Assembly: GCA_050049775.1 (NCBI GenBank)
Contig: JASFVP010000002.1
Location: 1 to 64,000, forward strand
Origin: JABDQZ01 sp050049775
GTDB lineage: Bacteria; Pseudomonadota; Gammaproteobacteria; Chromatiales; Chromatiaceae
Length of the DNA stretch: 64,000 nucleotides
Direction: 5' to 3'
Of the stretch, positions 1 through 7,657 are shown in pieces (within the stretch, counting starts at the first letter, position 1; every line of letters begins with the position of its first letter). A program made the position numbers and the translations under genes. A model generated the notes under the pieces. The model made no database searches. It was not told the origin of the DNA and saw only the letters and a list, made by a program, of their open reading frames with translations.

Positions 1-480
1 CAGCCCGCGAAGTAAGGTCGCCAGTGACAGACCGATCGATCCGAGGCCGAGAATCAGCGCGGTACGCGGCCAGGGCAGCAACGCATCCGGTACCTTCCAC
101 TCGCCAGCCGACTGATTTGCGGCGGCCTCCGGCAACCTGCGAATCACTGCCAATGAGCTCGCCAGCGCATGCCGGGCAATGTCACCACCGAAAATCGGGC
201 AGCGGGTTAAAAGGGGGCGGTGCTTGAGCAGGACAGGTGTGATCAGGTGATCGATGCCTGCGGCTGTACTCTGCACCCAGCGTATGTTTTCGGCCTCTTT
301 GAGCGCTTGACGTAGATAGCGATGGCCGAGAATGATCTCTGCCGTGCGGCCATGCTTTATTGCTGACTCGTCCCCACGGACGTCGATTACCCTGTGATGG
401 GGAGCGATGGACGCGAGCCGTTCCAGGTGGGCCATGGAAGCTGGGGCATTGCTGTACATGACCAGGATCTTCTTTTCCAC
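1..480 (-). CDS. D-isomer-specific 2-hydroxyacid dehydrogenase (3' part outside window)
   Basis: Reading the minus strand from 480 gives an open frame that runs off the window edge after about 160 residues. The first part resembles the N-terminal substrate-binding lobe of D-2-hydroxyacid / phosphoglycerate dehydrogenase-like proteins, including the typical WVQSTAAGIDHL segment. The visible part ends in LGLGSIG, a GxGxxG loop that opens the NAD(P)-binding Rossmann domain. Catalytic Arg, Glu and His lie in the missing C-terminal part. The start is uncertain: GTG at 480 gives VEKKILVMYS, and an ATG lies seven codons later at 459; neither has a strong ribosome-binding site. These enzymes reduce 2-keto acids with NAD(P)H in the cytosol; the substrate cannot be told from this fragment. 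Confidence 0.75.
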   Translation of the reverse strand, partial: MEKKILVMYSNAPASMAHLERLASIAPHHRVIDVRGDESAIKHGRTAEIILGHRYLRQALKEAENIRWVQSTAAGIDHLITPVLLKHRPLLTRCPIFGGDIARHALASSLAVIRRLPEAAANQSAGEWKVPDALLPWPRTALILGLGSIGLSLATLLRGL

Positions 481-707
481 AGGATCTATCAGAAGCAAAA
501 ATTTATAAGAGGTATAAAAGCCACATCTCGAGTATAGCAATGCAGCAGAAAAAGGAATTTATACAGCCTTTTTCTCTATCCTGGTGAAAGCTCCCAGTGC
601 TTCATGACAAGGCCCCGGCTTTGCAGATTTTAAGTCAGGCTCTTGTGTGGCCGGTTTGTGGATAGTGAAAAATATTCAGCACATGGATGTTTGTGGAAAT
701 CATTCTG

Positions 708-2825
708 TTACCTGGCGTAGGGTGTCTCACGCAGGTAATACCAGTCGATTGAATCCAGCGGATAATAGGCAATCAGCTTCTTGTCACCATCTGCGCTTTC
801 AACAATACGATGCCCCGTCTTGCCGGTGCGTATCTCTTTGATGATGTCGGCGTTGTCATAGGGTGTCAGCTGCTTGCTGCTGTTGGCGGCTATGTCTGGT
901 ATCTCGTGTTCGATGTCTTCATCACTGCTGAGAATGATATTGCCTTCACCATCGAGCAGAAAGGCGCGTTCACCTTGCATCGGTTGTGTCGGTAACAGCA
1001 TGTCGTCGCGTACGTGTTCAAGCGATAGATCAACACCGGCGACGCCGAGCAGTTTGCCGTTCACATCATATAAAGGCCGTGTACATGGCAGCATCAGGCC
1101 GCGGCCGCTGATGTCGACATACGGTGGCAGCCAGCGAATCTTGTCGCCGTCCAGTGATTCCTTATACCAGGGGCGCTGGCGCGGATCATAATCGGCCGGG
1201 TAGGTGCCGCTGCCGGGATGGGCAATCAATACACCTTGTTGCGTGCCAAAATAGGCCCACACCAGCGGTGCGCCCTGTTGTAACACGCGCTGGCGAAATT
1301 CATTGGCATCGGTTGGCGGGTTGTCGAAGCTTTCGCGCAGGATGTGTTTGAAGGTCGGTTGCAGGGCCGCCAGTTGTTGCAACTGGGTTTCAACCGCTTT
1401 GTCAGCGATGCTCGGCGCGACCTTGATGGCTGGCCAGTCGAGACTGATGTTGGTGCCGTATACAGCGGATGAACTCAGGTCGGGTGCGCCATTGCCGGCG
1501 GCATTGTCTTCACTGCGGTAAAAAGTAAGCTGCTCGGGCTGGCTGTGTGTGAGCAGTTGAATGGAGGCGCCGGACAAACGTTCCAGCAGGGTTTCAAAAC
1601 GCAGGAAACGCCGTTCGATATCCTGCGCCAGTTCACCGCCTTCGGTGAGTAATTGTCCCATGACCAGTTGTTGTTGCTGGTGCGCGATCATCAGTTGCTG
1701 ACGATGATACAAGCCATAACCGATCAGGCTGAGCTTGATCAGGATCAGGGCGACGAGTATGCCGAACGCTTCGCGTTTGTGATGTGAGACCCAGCGCATG
1801 AGACGTTGCGGCAAAGAATCCTTGTGTACGCTGACCGGTTCGCCGCGCAGATAACGGCGGATGTCATCGGCAAACGCGGCGACGTCCGGATAACGTTGTT
1901 CGGGTTTTGCCATGGTCGCCTTGTGAATGATGGCGCGCAGCTCCACCGCGATCTGCTGGTGCGCACCGTAATGCGCCAGCGGTTCGAGCTGTACCTCACG
2001 AATGCGCTCGGACAGCTCCTGCCAGTTTCTGCCGGTCAGCGCCGGACACAGGCTGACCAGTTCGAACAACACCAGGCCGAGGCTGAACAGGTCGCTACGC
2101 GCATCCATGCTATCGAGCTTGCCTTCCGCTTGTTCCGGCGACATGTAACGCGGCGTGCCAAGCAGGGTGCCGACCTGGGTGCGCTCGTACATATCGGGGT
2201 GATCTTCCAGCGGCACATCGGTGGCAGAAGGATGATGGTCCTCGCCGTCATTAAGTCGTGCGATGCCCCAGTCCATGACGTACACCTCGTTATAAGGTCC
2301 GATCATGATGTTGGCTGGCTTGATGTCGCGATGCAGCACGCCGCGTACGTGGGCAAAGTGCAAGGCATCACAGACCTTGATGAAATGTTCCAGCAGCGCC
2401 GGCGTGTCGTGCGCCTCATCGACCTTGCCATGCTCGTCAATTTGCTGACGCGCCTCCTTGATCAGATCCTGCAACGTCCTGCCGCGCACCGGCTTCATCG
2501 CATAAGCCGCCTGGCCATCCTCACGCACCGTCAACCGGTAAATCGGCACAATCGCCGGATGATCCAGATGCGCAATGATGCGCGCCTCGCGCAGAAAGCG
2601 TTTCAGCGCCTGATTCTGTCCACTGGACTGCGGCTTGAGAATCTTCAGCGCCACCTCACGCTGTAGATTACTCTCCTGCGCCAGCAGGATGGTCCCGGCC
2701 GCACCTTCCCCCAATGCCTGCAGCACCGCAAAGCGTGTTTCCTGGGCATCGTCGAAGCTGTCGGGGACCTGGCGGTCGTCGATTGAGGTTGGGTTTTGGT
2801 TGGGAGGGTTGGGGGAATCTGGCAT
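708..2825 (-). CDS. Transmembrane Ser/Thr protein kinase with C-terminal Cache-like sensor
   Basis: Predicted 705-residue membrane kinase. Residues about 31-330 form a Hanks-type kinase domain: glycine loop GEGAAG near 39, ATP-binding Lys61 in ALKIL, HRDIKPAN at 165-172, and the activation-loop end GTPRYMSPEQ. The metal-binding motif is DWG (185-187) instead of DFG; Asp is kept, so activity is plausible. A single membrane segment lies at about 353-373. The remaining ~320 residues, predicted outside the membrane, contain the RPWYKESL...PPYVD pattern and a VAGVDLSLE strand typical of double-Cache ligand sensors. The arrangement suggests that an external small molecule controls cytoplasmic phosphorylation; ligand and targets are unknown. 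No phosphatase or obvious substrate gene is adjacent. Confidence 0.85.
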   Translation of the reverse strand: MPDSPNPPNQNPTSIDDRQVPDSFDDAQETRFAVLQALGEGAAGTILLAQESNLQREVALKILKPQSSGQNQALKRFLREARIIAHLDHPAIVPIYRLTVREDGQAAYAMKPVRGRTLQDLIKEARQQIDEHGKVDEAHDTPALLEHFIKVCDALHFAHVRGVLHRDIKPANIMIGPYNEVYVMDWGIARLNDGEDHHPSATDVPLEDHPDMYERTQVGTLLGTPRYMSPEQAEGKLDSMDARSDLFSLGLVLFELVSLCPALTGRNWQELSERIREVQLEPLAHYGAHQQIAVELRAIIHKATMAKPEQRYPDVAAFADDIRRYLRGEPVSVHKDSLPQRLMRWVSHHKREAFGILVALILIKLSLIGYGLYHRQQLMIAHQQQQLVMGQLLTEGGELAQDIERRFLRFETLLERLSGASIQLLTHSQPEQLTFYRSEDNAAGNGAPDLSSSAVYGTNISLDWPAIKVAPSIADKAVETQLQQLAALQPTFKHILRESFDNPPTDANEFRQRVLQQGAPLVWAYFGTQQGVLIAHPGSGTYPADYDPRQRPWYKESLDGDKIRWLPPYVDISGRGLMLPCTRPLYDVNGKLLGVAGVDLSLEHVRDDMLLPTQPMQGERAFLLDGEGNIILSSDEDIEHEIPDIAANSSKQLTPYDNADIIKEIRTGKTGHRIVESADGDKKLIAYYPLDSIDWYYLRETPYAR

Positions 2826-3080
2826 TTGGATGGGTTGGTAGAATTTTTATTGATGGTATGCGGGAAGTATAGCTCAGGCTAGGAGGTGACTGTACGGCAG
2901 CCGACAGCTATGGGTTTTGATCGTGATGGCAGATCTGTTTAATCTGGATAGGTCGTCTATTATCAGTACAGTTCGAAGGGGATTTGCTTAGAAGTTTCCA
3001 TTGAGTTGTGCAGACTCTTTATGTCTGAGATATGAAGGGTCGGTATATTTAACTCTTAGCCAATACAAGGGAAAGCATGG

Positions 3081-3947
3081 ATGAATGATCATGATTTAAG
3101 ATTTTATGCAAAGGGTTCCGCATTTGAGGATGGCATATATGACTTGAGAGCTATGGAGTTATTGATATCAAGTTATCGGTCAATCACGGATCGATTGATC
3201 GCAGTTCAACTTGGTCGAAGGCAGCTTACTCCGTCAATAAAAAATCAGATAGATTATCAGACAAGAGTTAAATCTGGATCAATCGAATTGCTTATTGATT
3301 TTGTTTTTACTCATAAAGAAGTATTGGGTGTGCTTGCTGCAGACGGTGGTTATCAACTTTCTAGGGTTATAACTAAGCTTTTTCGTGAAGCGATTAATCT
3401 CAGAAAGGAGGTTGCAACTGCGATTGAAAAGGGTTTGCCAATTAATATTACAATCAATACGAATATTAATGTTGGCAATGGAAATGTAATTGCAAACTCT
3501 GAAAGTGGCAATATAGTCATCAATGATCCAAAGGTGTTGTGGGCGGCTCAGGTCACAAAATACCCTGCTGATCGGCTTATTAAAGGTGTGGATGGGGAAA
3601 GTATCGAATTCGTTGAGCTGGGTGGAAGAGGTGATGAAATGCGCATTACGACGGAGGACAGGGTTGTCTTGGGTCAAAACAAGGAAGAATTGAGCGCAAC
3701 AGTCCGTGTAACTGGTCGACTTGATATGGTCGCATTCTCAAGCCATAAAGGCACAATTATTTCTGGCAATGAAAAATTTCCCGTTACATGGGATGAAAAT
3801 ATAAGAAAAAAGATGCAGAAAATTGGGGATGTTGATGGTGTTATGTTTACTGTTAGACCTATTATTGATCAAAAGCGATTGCACTCAGATGCAATTGCTT
3901 ACCACGTTCTAGATTGCATCATTCCTCAGCAGGGGCTTGATCTATAG
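3081..3947 (+). CDS. Uncharacterised AT-rich island protein, 288 aa
   Basis: I do not recognise this gene with confidence. Start ATG 3081 is supported by AAGGGAAA at 3067-3074. There is no signal peptide or membrane segment. Residues 1-120 are alpha/beta with an aromatic, acidic start (FYAKGSAFEDG) and a KSGSIELLIDFVF strand. Residues about 125-150 are rich in Asn, Ile and Gly (INTNINVGNGNVIANS). The C-terminal half looks like small beta domains. The order vaguely recalls uncharacterised DUF7946/7947-like proteins of phage and defence neighbourhoods, but this is from memory and unchecked. Base composition and codon use (many AT-ending codons such as AAA, ATA, AAT) differ sharply from flanking genes, suggesting transfer. 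The neighbour at 4046 has the same bias and strand. Confidence 0.6.
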   Translation: MNDHDLRFYAKGSAFEDGIYDLRAMELLISSYRSITDRLIAVQLGRRQLTPSIKNQIDYQTRVKSGSIELLIDFVFTHKEVLGVLAADGGYQLSRVITKLFREAINLRKEVATAIEKGLPINITINTNINVGNGNVIANSESGNIVINDPKVLWAAQVTKYPADRLIKGVDGESIEFVELGGRGDEMRITTEDRVVLGQNKEELSATVRVTGRLDMVAFSSHKGTIISGNEKFPVTWDENIRKKMQKIGDVDGVMFTVRPIIDQKRLHSDAIAYHVLDCIIPQQGLDL

Positions 3948-4045
3948 CGGTAAGTAGGCGTATCAAGCTTGCATTTGGTAAAGAATAAAATTGGTTCAGA
4001 ATAAATCCGTACCTATCCCGCTGATTATCTTACGGGGGTCGATGA

Positions 4046-4810
4046 ATGATAACAAAAAGAACACGCTACTCGCTTGCTCAGTTCCTCGAATTATATGAGG
4101 CCGACATAGTTGTCATGTTATTGAGTAAATATGATATACGTATCTCGATTACACACGGTCAAGAGCTTTACGATATTCTGAATTGCATTCGGGGTGAGAA
4201 CGAGGATTTGTTGTTGCAAGTGCTTGGTGAAATAGCGCGGACAACAGGAAGTTTACGCTCAAAGATAAGTCCAAAGTATATTTATGATGAACGGTTCGAT
4301 GATCTCGTTCGATGTCTTCAATTAGACGGGTATCTTTTGGCCAACAAAACGCTTGTGCAGCTTGATCCTTCAATTGGTGATGGTGAGTCGATCGAGGATG
4401 ACTTAATCAGAGAGTTAAAAGGCTCTGGTCTCGCAAAGTCTGATGAGATAATACGGAAAATAAACGAATCATCGAATTTATTCAGGTCAGTGCCACAAAA
4501 TTTTAATGCTTGCCTGAATGATATTCGGGTGGCCTTAGAGACTCTTGCTGCTGCAATCGCAGAAACGCGGGTAACTGTAAACCGTACTCAATGCGTGCCA
4601 ACAAAATGGGGTGAAGTAATTAATTTTCTAAGGTCTGATGGCTTGATAACTGTTGAGGAGGAGCGTGGACTTGCTGGGGTTTATGGTTTTATTAGTCCAG
4701 GCTCTCATAGGCCTCTCGGCATAACTGAGGAGCAGATGGCTAGATTGGGGAGGTCGCTAGCTCTCGGGATGTGTTGGTTTTTGGTCAAATTATTTGCTCC
4801 AAACGAATAG
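4046..4810 (+). CDS. AT-rich island protein with abortive-infection/HEPN-like C-terminus
   Basis: 254-residue soluble protein. ATG 4046 follows a GGGGG run at 4034-4038, a good ribosome-binding site. The N-terminal half is helical (LAQFLELYEADIVVMLLSKY) and unrecognised. The C-terminal ~100 residues (FNACLNDIRVALETL, then VYGFISPGSHRPLGI, EQMARLGRSLALGMCWFLVK) resemble the all-helical C-terminal domain of many proteins annotated as abortive infection or HEPN-like. That likeness is my pattern recognition, not a search result. A canonical HEPN RxxxxH is not obvious; SHRP is the most conserved-looking segment. It lies 98 bp after 3947 on the same strand with the same low GC, so a two-gene cassette is likely. 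A toxin or antiphage role is inference only. Confidence 0.6.
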   Translation: MITKRTRYSLAQFLELYEADIVVMLLSKYDIRISITHGQELYDILNCIRGENEDLLLQVLGEIARTTGSLRSKISPKYIYDERFDDLVRCLQLDGYLLANKTLVQLDPSIGDGESIEDDLIRELKGSGLAKSDEIIRKINESSNLFRSVPQNFNACLNDIRVALETLAAAIAETRVTVNRTQCVPTKWGEVINFLRSDGLITVEEERGLAGVYGFISPGSHRPLGITEEQMARLGRSLALGMCWFLVKLFAPNE

Positions 4811-4909
4811 ATAATTGCCGTGAGAAATATCTAGACGAAGTTGAATTTGAGATGGACTGTCGATCAGCCACCCTGCTTCCCCTCTGTTTTGATGCGTCAC
4901 GCCGGAAGA

Positions 4910-4972
4910 CAGGCGGAAAAAACGAAAAGCTGTTTGAGCGATTGAAAATCGCGAGTTCTTTTCGTTCGCCTG
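4910..4972 (+). other. Large imperfect stem-loop
   Basis: Nested complementary arms: CAGGCG (4910-4915) pairs with CGCCTG (4967-4972); CGAAAAG (4923-4929) pairs with CTTTTCG (4958-4964); and GCGATT (4938-4943) pairs with AATCGC (4947-4952) around a GAA loop. The internal loops are asymmetric. It starts 100 bp after the stop codon of the gene ending at 4810. It may be a terminator or a structured RNA of the island; there is no long T-tract, so a simple intrinsic terminator is not certain. Confidence 0.5.
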
Positions 4973-4983
4973 GCTGACAAGTG

Positions 4984-5112
4984 ATGCATGCAGCTGAACA
5001 ACGTGAAGCTAAAACAGGGGAAAGCGGTTTTGGTTCTTTTCCGGAAAAAGAACAAGAGAAAATTTACCAGGCTGCTTTAAGCACCTGGATTATTCATACC
5101 TGGGTTGAATAA
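4984..5112 (+). CDS. Possible small ORF, 42 aa
   Basis: ATG 4984 opens a 42-codon frame ending TAA at 5112, beginning MHAAEQREAKTGESG and ending with STWIIHTWVE. The composition is hydrophilic and acidic/basic with a Trp-containing tail, more protein-like than most random frames here. There is no clear ribosome-binding site. It could be a small protein, the remnant of a larger gene, or chance. I do not recognise it. Confidence 0.2.
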   Translation: MHAAEQREAKTGESGFGSFPEKEQEKIYQAALSTWIIHTWVE

Positions 5113-5123
5113 CGCTGATCATA

Positions 5124-5162
5124 CCCCTCACCCCAGCCCTCTCCCCATAGGGGAGAGGGGGC
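5124..5162. repeat. REP-like palindromic repeat, copy 1
   Basis: CCCTCACCCCAGCCC followed by a near-perfect palindrome CCCTCTCCCC-ATA-GGGGAGAGGG. The same module occurs twice more at 7446-7546. It fits the family of dispersed extragenic palindromes with a CCCTCACCC head found in many proteobacteria. It sits between the AT-rich island and the permease. Confidence 0.65.
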
Positions 5163-5267
5163 TGGTATATGCCGTCTAAAGCCGGGGGATTTACTGATCC
5201 CCTATTGGTGACTCTAAAAAGATATTTCATTTATCCCTGATTCGAATAATAGGTAATATCTTTACCT

Positions 5268-6503
5268 ATGACGGATTACGAGCCATCGCTTAAACGCACC
5301 CTGTCCCTGCCCATGGTGACCCTCTACGGCCTGGGCACTATCATTGGCGCGGGTATCTACGTGCTGATCGGCGAGGTGGTGGCGATTGCCGGTTACCTGA
5401 CACCGGCGGCTTTTCTGCTGGCATCAATCATCGCCGCCTTTTCTGCCTTCGCTTATGCCGAATTGTCCTCGCGCTTTCCATTGAGTGCCGGGGAGGCGAT
5501 TTATGTCGAACGCGCCTTTTCATTGCGGGCCTACTCGTTAGTTATCGGATTGCTCATGGTGTTTGTCGGTGTGATTTCCTCCGCCACGCTGGTGAAGGGC
5601 TTTGTGGGTTATCTGGACTATCTGGTGGTTGTTGATGAGCATGTCGCCATGGTGTTGCTGGTGCTGGCCCTCGGTGGTGTGGCGATCTGGGGTATCGCCC
5701 AGTCGGCCTGGGTGGCAGTGGTCACGACGCTGGTCGAGATTGCCGGATTGCTGATCATCATCTGGGTGGCGCGTGACAACCTGGCCGGTGTGCCGATGCT
5801 ACTGGAGCAGGTGTCACCGCAATTTGCCGCGGATGGCTGGAGTGCGATTGTCGCCGGCGCTTTCATCGCCTTCTTTGCCTTCCTTGGTTTTGAAGACATC
5901 GTCAATGTCGCGGAAGAAGTGAAGAACCCGACGCGCAATCTGCCGCTGGCGATCATCCTGTCGTTGCTGATCTCGGCGTTGCTGTACATCACGGTTTCCG
6001 TGGTGAGCATTGCCACGGTGGCGCCTGCCGAGCTGGCCGCGACTTCCGCGCCGCTGGCGCTGGTCTATGAACGAGCTGCCGCAGGCTCGCCGCTGTTAAT
6101 CGTGGTCGTCAGCATCGCGGCCATCATCAATGGCACCCTGATCATGGTCGTCATGGCAACGCGCATTCTCTACGGCATGAGTCGGCAGCAATGGCTACCG
6201 TCGAGTTTGTCACGGGTCAGTGCAACTACCCGAACGCCGGTGTTCACGACCGTGCTGATCACAGCATTGATACTGATATTTGCGCTGTGGCTGCCGATCG
6301 TCACACTGGCGGCAACCACCAGCCTGATCACGCTGCTGGTGTTCTTTTCCGTCAATTTCGCGTTGCTGAAAATCAAGCTGGATGAATCCGGCCACAGGCA
6401 ATACCCACGAGCTGCTCATGGCATTTCGATCTGGATTCCGGCTATGGGCATGTTGAGTTCCGCGGCCTTTATTCTGGCGCAGGCATATTACTGGCTGAAG
6501 TGA
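5268..6503 (+). CDS. APC-superfamily amino acid permease
   Basis: 411-residue integral membrane protein with about 12 hydrophobic helices. The start of helix 1 carries the APC signature GLGTIIGAGIYVLIGEV, and FLGFEDIVNVAEEVKNPTRNLP matches the conserved helix 6-7 region. It probably exchanges or imports an amino acid or polyamine with a cation across the inner membrane; the substrate is not deducible. The length is short for the family (usually 430-500), mainly at the C-terminus. The ATG at 5268 directly follows a 6-bp inverted repeat (AGGTAA/TTACCT), and the nearest AGG is 14 bases upstream, so translation initiation may be weak or structured. It stands alone as a transcription unit, next to the island. 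Confidence 0.85.
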   Translation: MTDYEPSLKRTLSLPMVTLYGLGTIIGAGIYVLIGEVVAIAGYLTPAAFLLASIIAAFSAFAYAELSSRFPLSAGEAIYVERAFSLRAYSLVIGLLMVFVGVISSATLVKGFVGYLDYLVVVDEHVAMVLLVLALGGVAIWGIAQSAWVAVVTTLVEIAGLLIIIWVARDNLAGVPMLLEQVSPQFAADGWSAIVAGAFIAFFAFLGFEDIVNVAEEVKNPTRNLPLAIILSLLISALLYITVSVVSIATVAPAELAATSAPLALVYERAAAGSPLLIVVVSIAAIINGTLIMVVMATRILYGMSRQQWLPSSLSRVSATTRTPVFTTVLITALILIFALWLPIVTLAATTSLITLLVFFSVNFALLKIKLDESGHRQYPRAAHGISIWIPAMGMLSSAAFILAQAYYWLK

Positions 6504-6637
6504 CAACAGGTGACAGGCCGGTTTTGATCGCAGGTCAGGCATTCGACAGGCAAGCACGAGCAATGCTATGGTGATTGGCAATCAGGGCAGGTGTAGACGA
6601 TAAGCCTGTCGGGTTCATGCAGAGAAGGACTTGACCC

Positions 6638-7426
6638 ATGTGGTTACGCACAAGCTGTGACCTGGCGTTCGACATTTCGGTGCCGACGCCATTTGTGCTG
6701 ATGTTACGGCCGCGTAGTGGTGCCCAGCAGTGGGTCGCGCGCGAGGAATACCGGCTGGAGCCAAGCCTGCCCGCGTTTGAATTTACCGATGACTACGGCA
6801 ATCTCTGTCAACGTCTGATTGCTTCGCCCGGTGCTTTCAAGGTCCACACCAGCGCCGAAGTGATGACGGCCGATGGCGTTGACCAGGCATTCGGCGCGCC
6901 GTTTGTGGAAATCCAGAATCTTCCTGATGCCGTGCTCAGCTATCTGTTGCCCAGTCGCTATTGTGAATCGGATCGCTTTAACCAAATGGCGAGCGAAATC
7001 ACGGCCGGTCAGACGCCGGGCTATAACCAGGTCGCGGCAATTGTTGACTGGGTGCGCGATAACATCACCTATCAGCCCGGCAGCAGTGATATTCCCGTGT
7101 CGGCCGCCGAGGTCAATACCCGGCAGGTCGGCGTCTGCCGCGACCTGGCGCATCTCGGCATCGCCCTGTGTCGCAGCCTCAGCATTCCGGCGCGTATGGT
7201 GGTGGGTTATTTGCACCAGCTGGAGCCGATGGACCTGCATGCCTGGTTTGAGGCCTACGTGGGTGGCCGCTGGTACACGTTCGACCCTACGCAGAAACAG
7301 TTAAGGGGTGGCTACGTGGCGGTGGGTTACGGTCGCGACGCGGTGGATGTCGCTATCTCCAATCAGTTCGGCCCGGCGGTTTACCCGGTTTCACAGACCG
7401 TTCAGGTGGAGCGCATGCGCGATTAG
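6638..7426 (+). CDS. Transglutaminase-like cysteine protease family protein
   Basis: 262 residues, cytoplasmic (no signal peptide). A beta-rich N-terminal domain of about 120 residues is followed by a transglutaminase core with a full triad: Cys in GVCRDLAH, His in DLHAWFEAY and Asp in YTFDPTQ. Bacterial members are usually peptidases or amidases rather than true cross-linkers. ATG 6638 follows AAGGAC. It is followed after 231 bp, containing an inverted REP-like pair, by a second transglutaminase-like gene in the same direction. Proteins of this type are often found next to DUF403 and circularly permuted ATP-grasp genes, which are not present here. Confidence 0.85.
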   Translation: MWLRTSCDLAFDISVPTPFVLMLRPRSGAQQWVAREEYRLEPSLPAFEFTDDYGNLCQRLIASPGAFKVHTSAEVMTADGVDQAFGAPFVEIQNLPDAVLSYLLPSRYCESDRFNQMASEITAGQTPGYNQVAAIVDWVRDNITYQPGSSDIPVSAAEVNTRQVGVCRDLAHLGIALCRSLSIPARMVVGYLHQLEPMDLHAWFEAYVGGRWYTFDPTQKQLRGGYVAVGYGRDAVDVAISNQFGPAVYPVSQTVQVERMRD

Positions 7427-7445
7427 TTGAAGCCGACGTAAACCG

Positions 7446-7546
7446 GCTCCCTCTCCCCCCTCGGGGGAGAGGGTTGGGGTGAGGGGGAGAGGTTCAGTGT
7501 TTTTCAACCCTCACCCTGGCCCTCTCCCAAGCTTGGGAGAGGGGAC
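7446..7546. repeat. Inverted pair of REP-like repeats, copies 2 and 3
   Basis: The left unit is CCCTCTCCCCC-loop-GGGGGAGAGGG followed by TTGGGGTGAGGG. The right unit is CCCTCACCCTGG followed by CCCTCTCCCAAGCTTGGGAGAGGG. The CCCTCACCC heads face each other in inverse orientation, giving a BIME-like doublet in the gap between the two transglutaminase genes. The right unit has the same orientation as the copy at 5124. Confidence 0.65.
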
Positions 7547-7657
7547 GGTCGGCCGAATGGTCGACCAATCCGGCTTTCAGCAGTCATTTGAAGCCACCGT
7601 CTTTTAGCCAGTGAAGCGTTCACACGCAGAGAAACATTTTTACCGAGAATTGCATTC

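Larger units (their letters stand above)
4811..5267. other. Intergenic region downstream of the AT-rich island
   Basis: This 457 bp stretch has no convincing long gene. It holds a large imperfect stem-loop (4910-4972), a possible 42-codon ORF (4984-5112), a short inverted repeat at 5033-5053 that lies within that ORF, and a REP-like palindrome (5124-5162). The last bases before the permease gene contain AGGTAA and TTACCT (5251-5256 and 5262-5267), an inverted repeat that could fold next to the permease start codon. Confidence 0.6.

Noticed and set aside
24..227. Short plus-strand frame over the first gene
   Set aside because: It is opposite the coherent dehydrogenase reading frame and has random-like composition.
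4910..4972. Retron or integron attC interpretation of the stem-loop
   Set aside because: No reverse transcriptase or integrase lies near it, and attC core sites (RYYYAAC / GTTRRRY) are not seen.
4771..4977. 68-codon plus-strand frame after the island gene
   Set aside because: It overlaps the end of the 4046 gene and runs through the stem-loop; no protein-like pattern.
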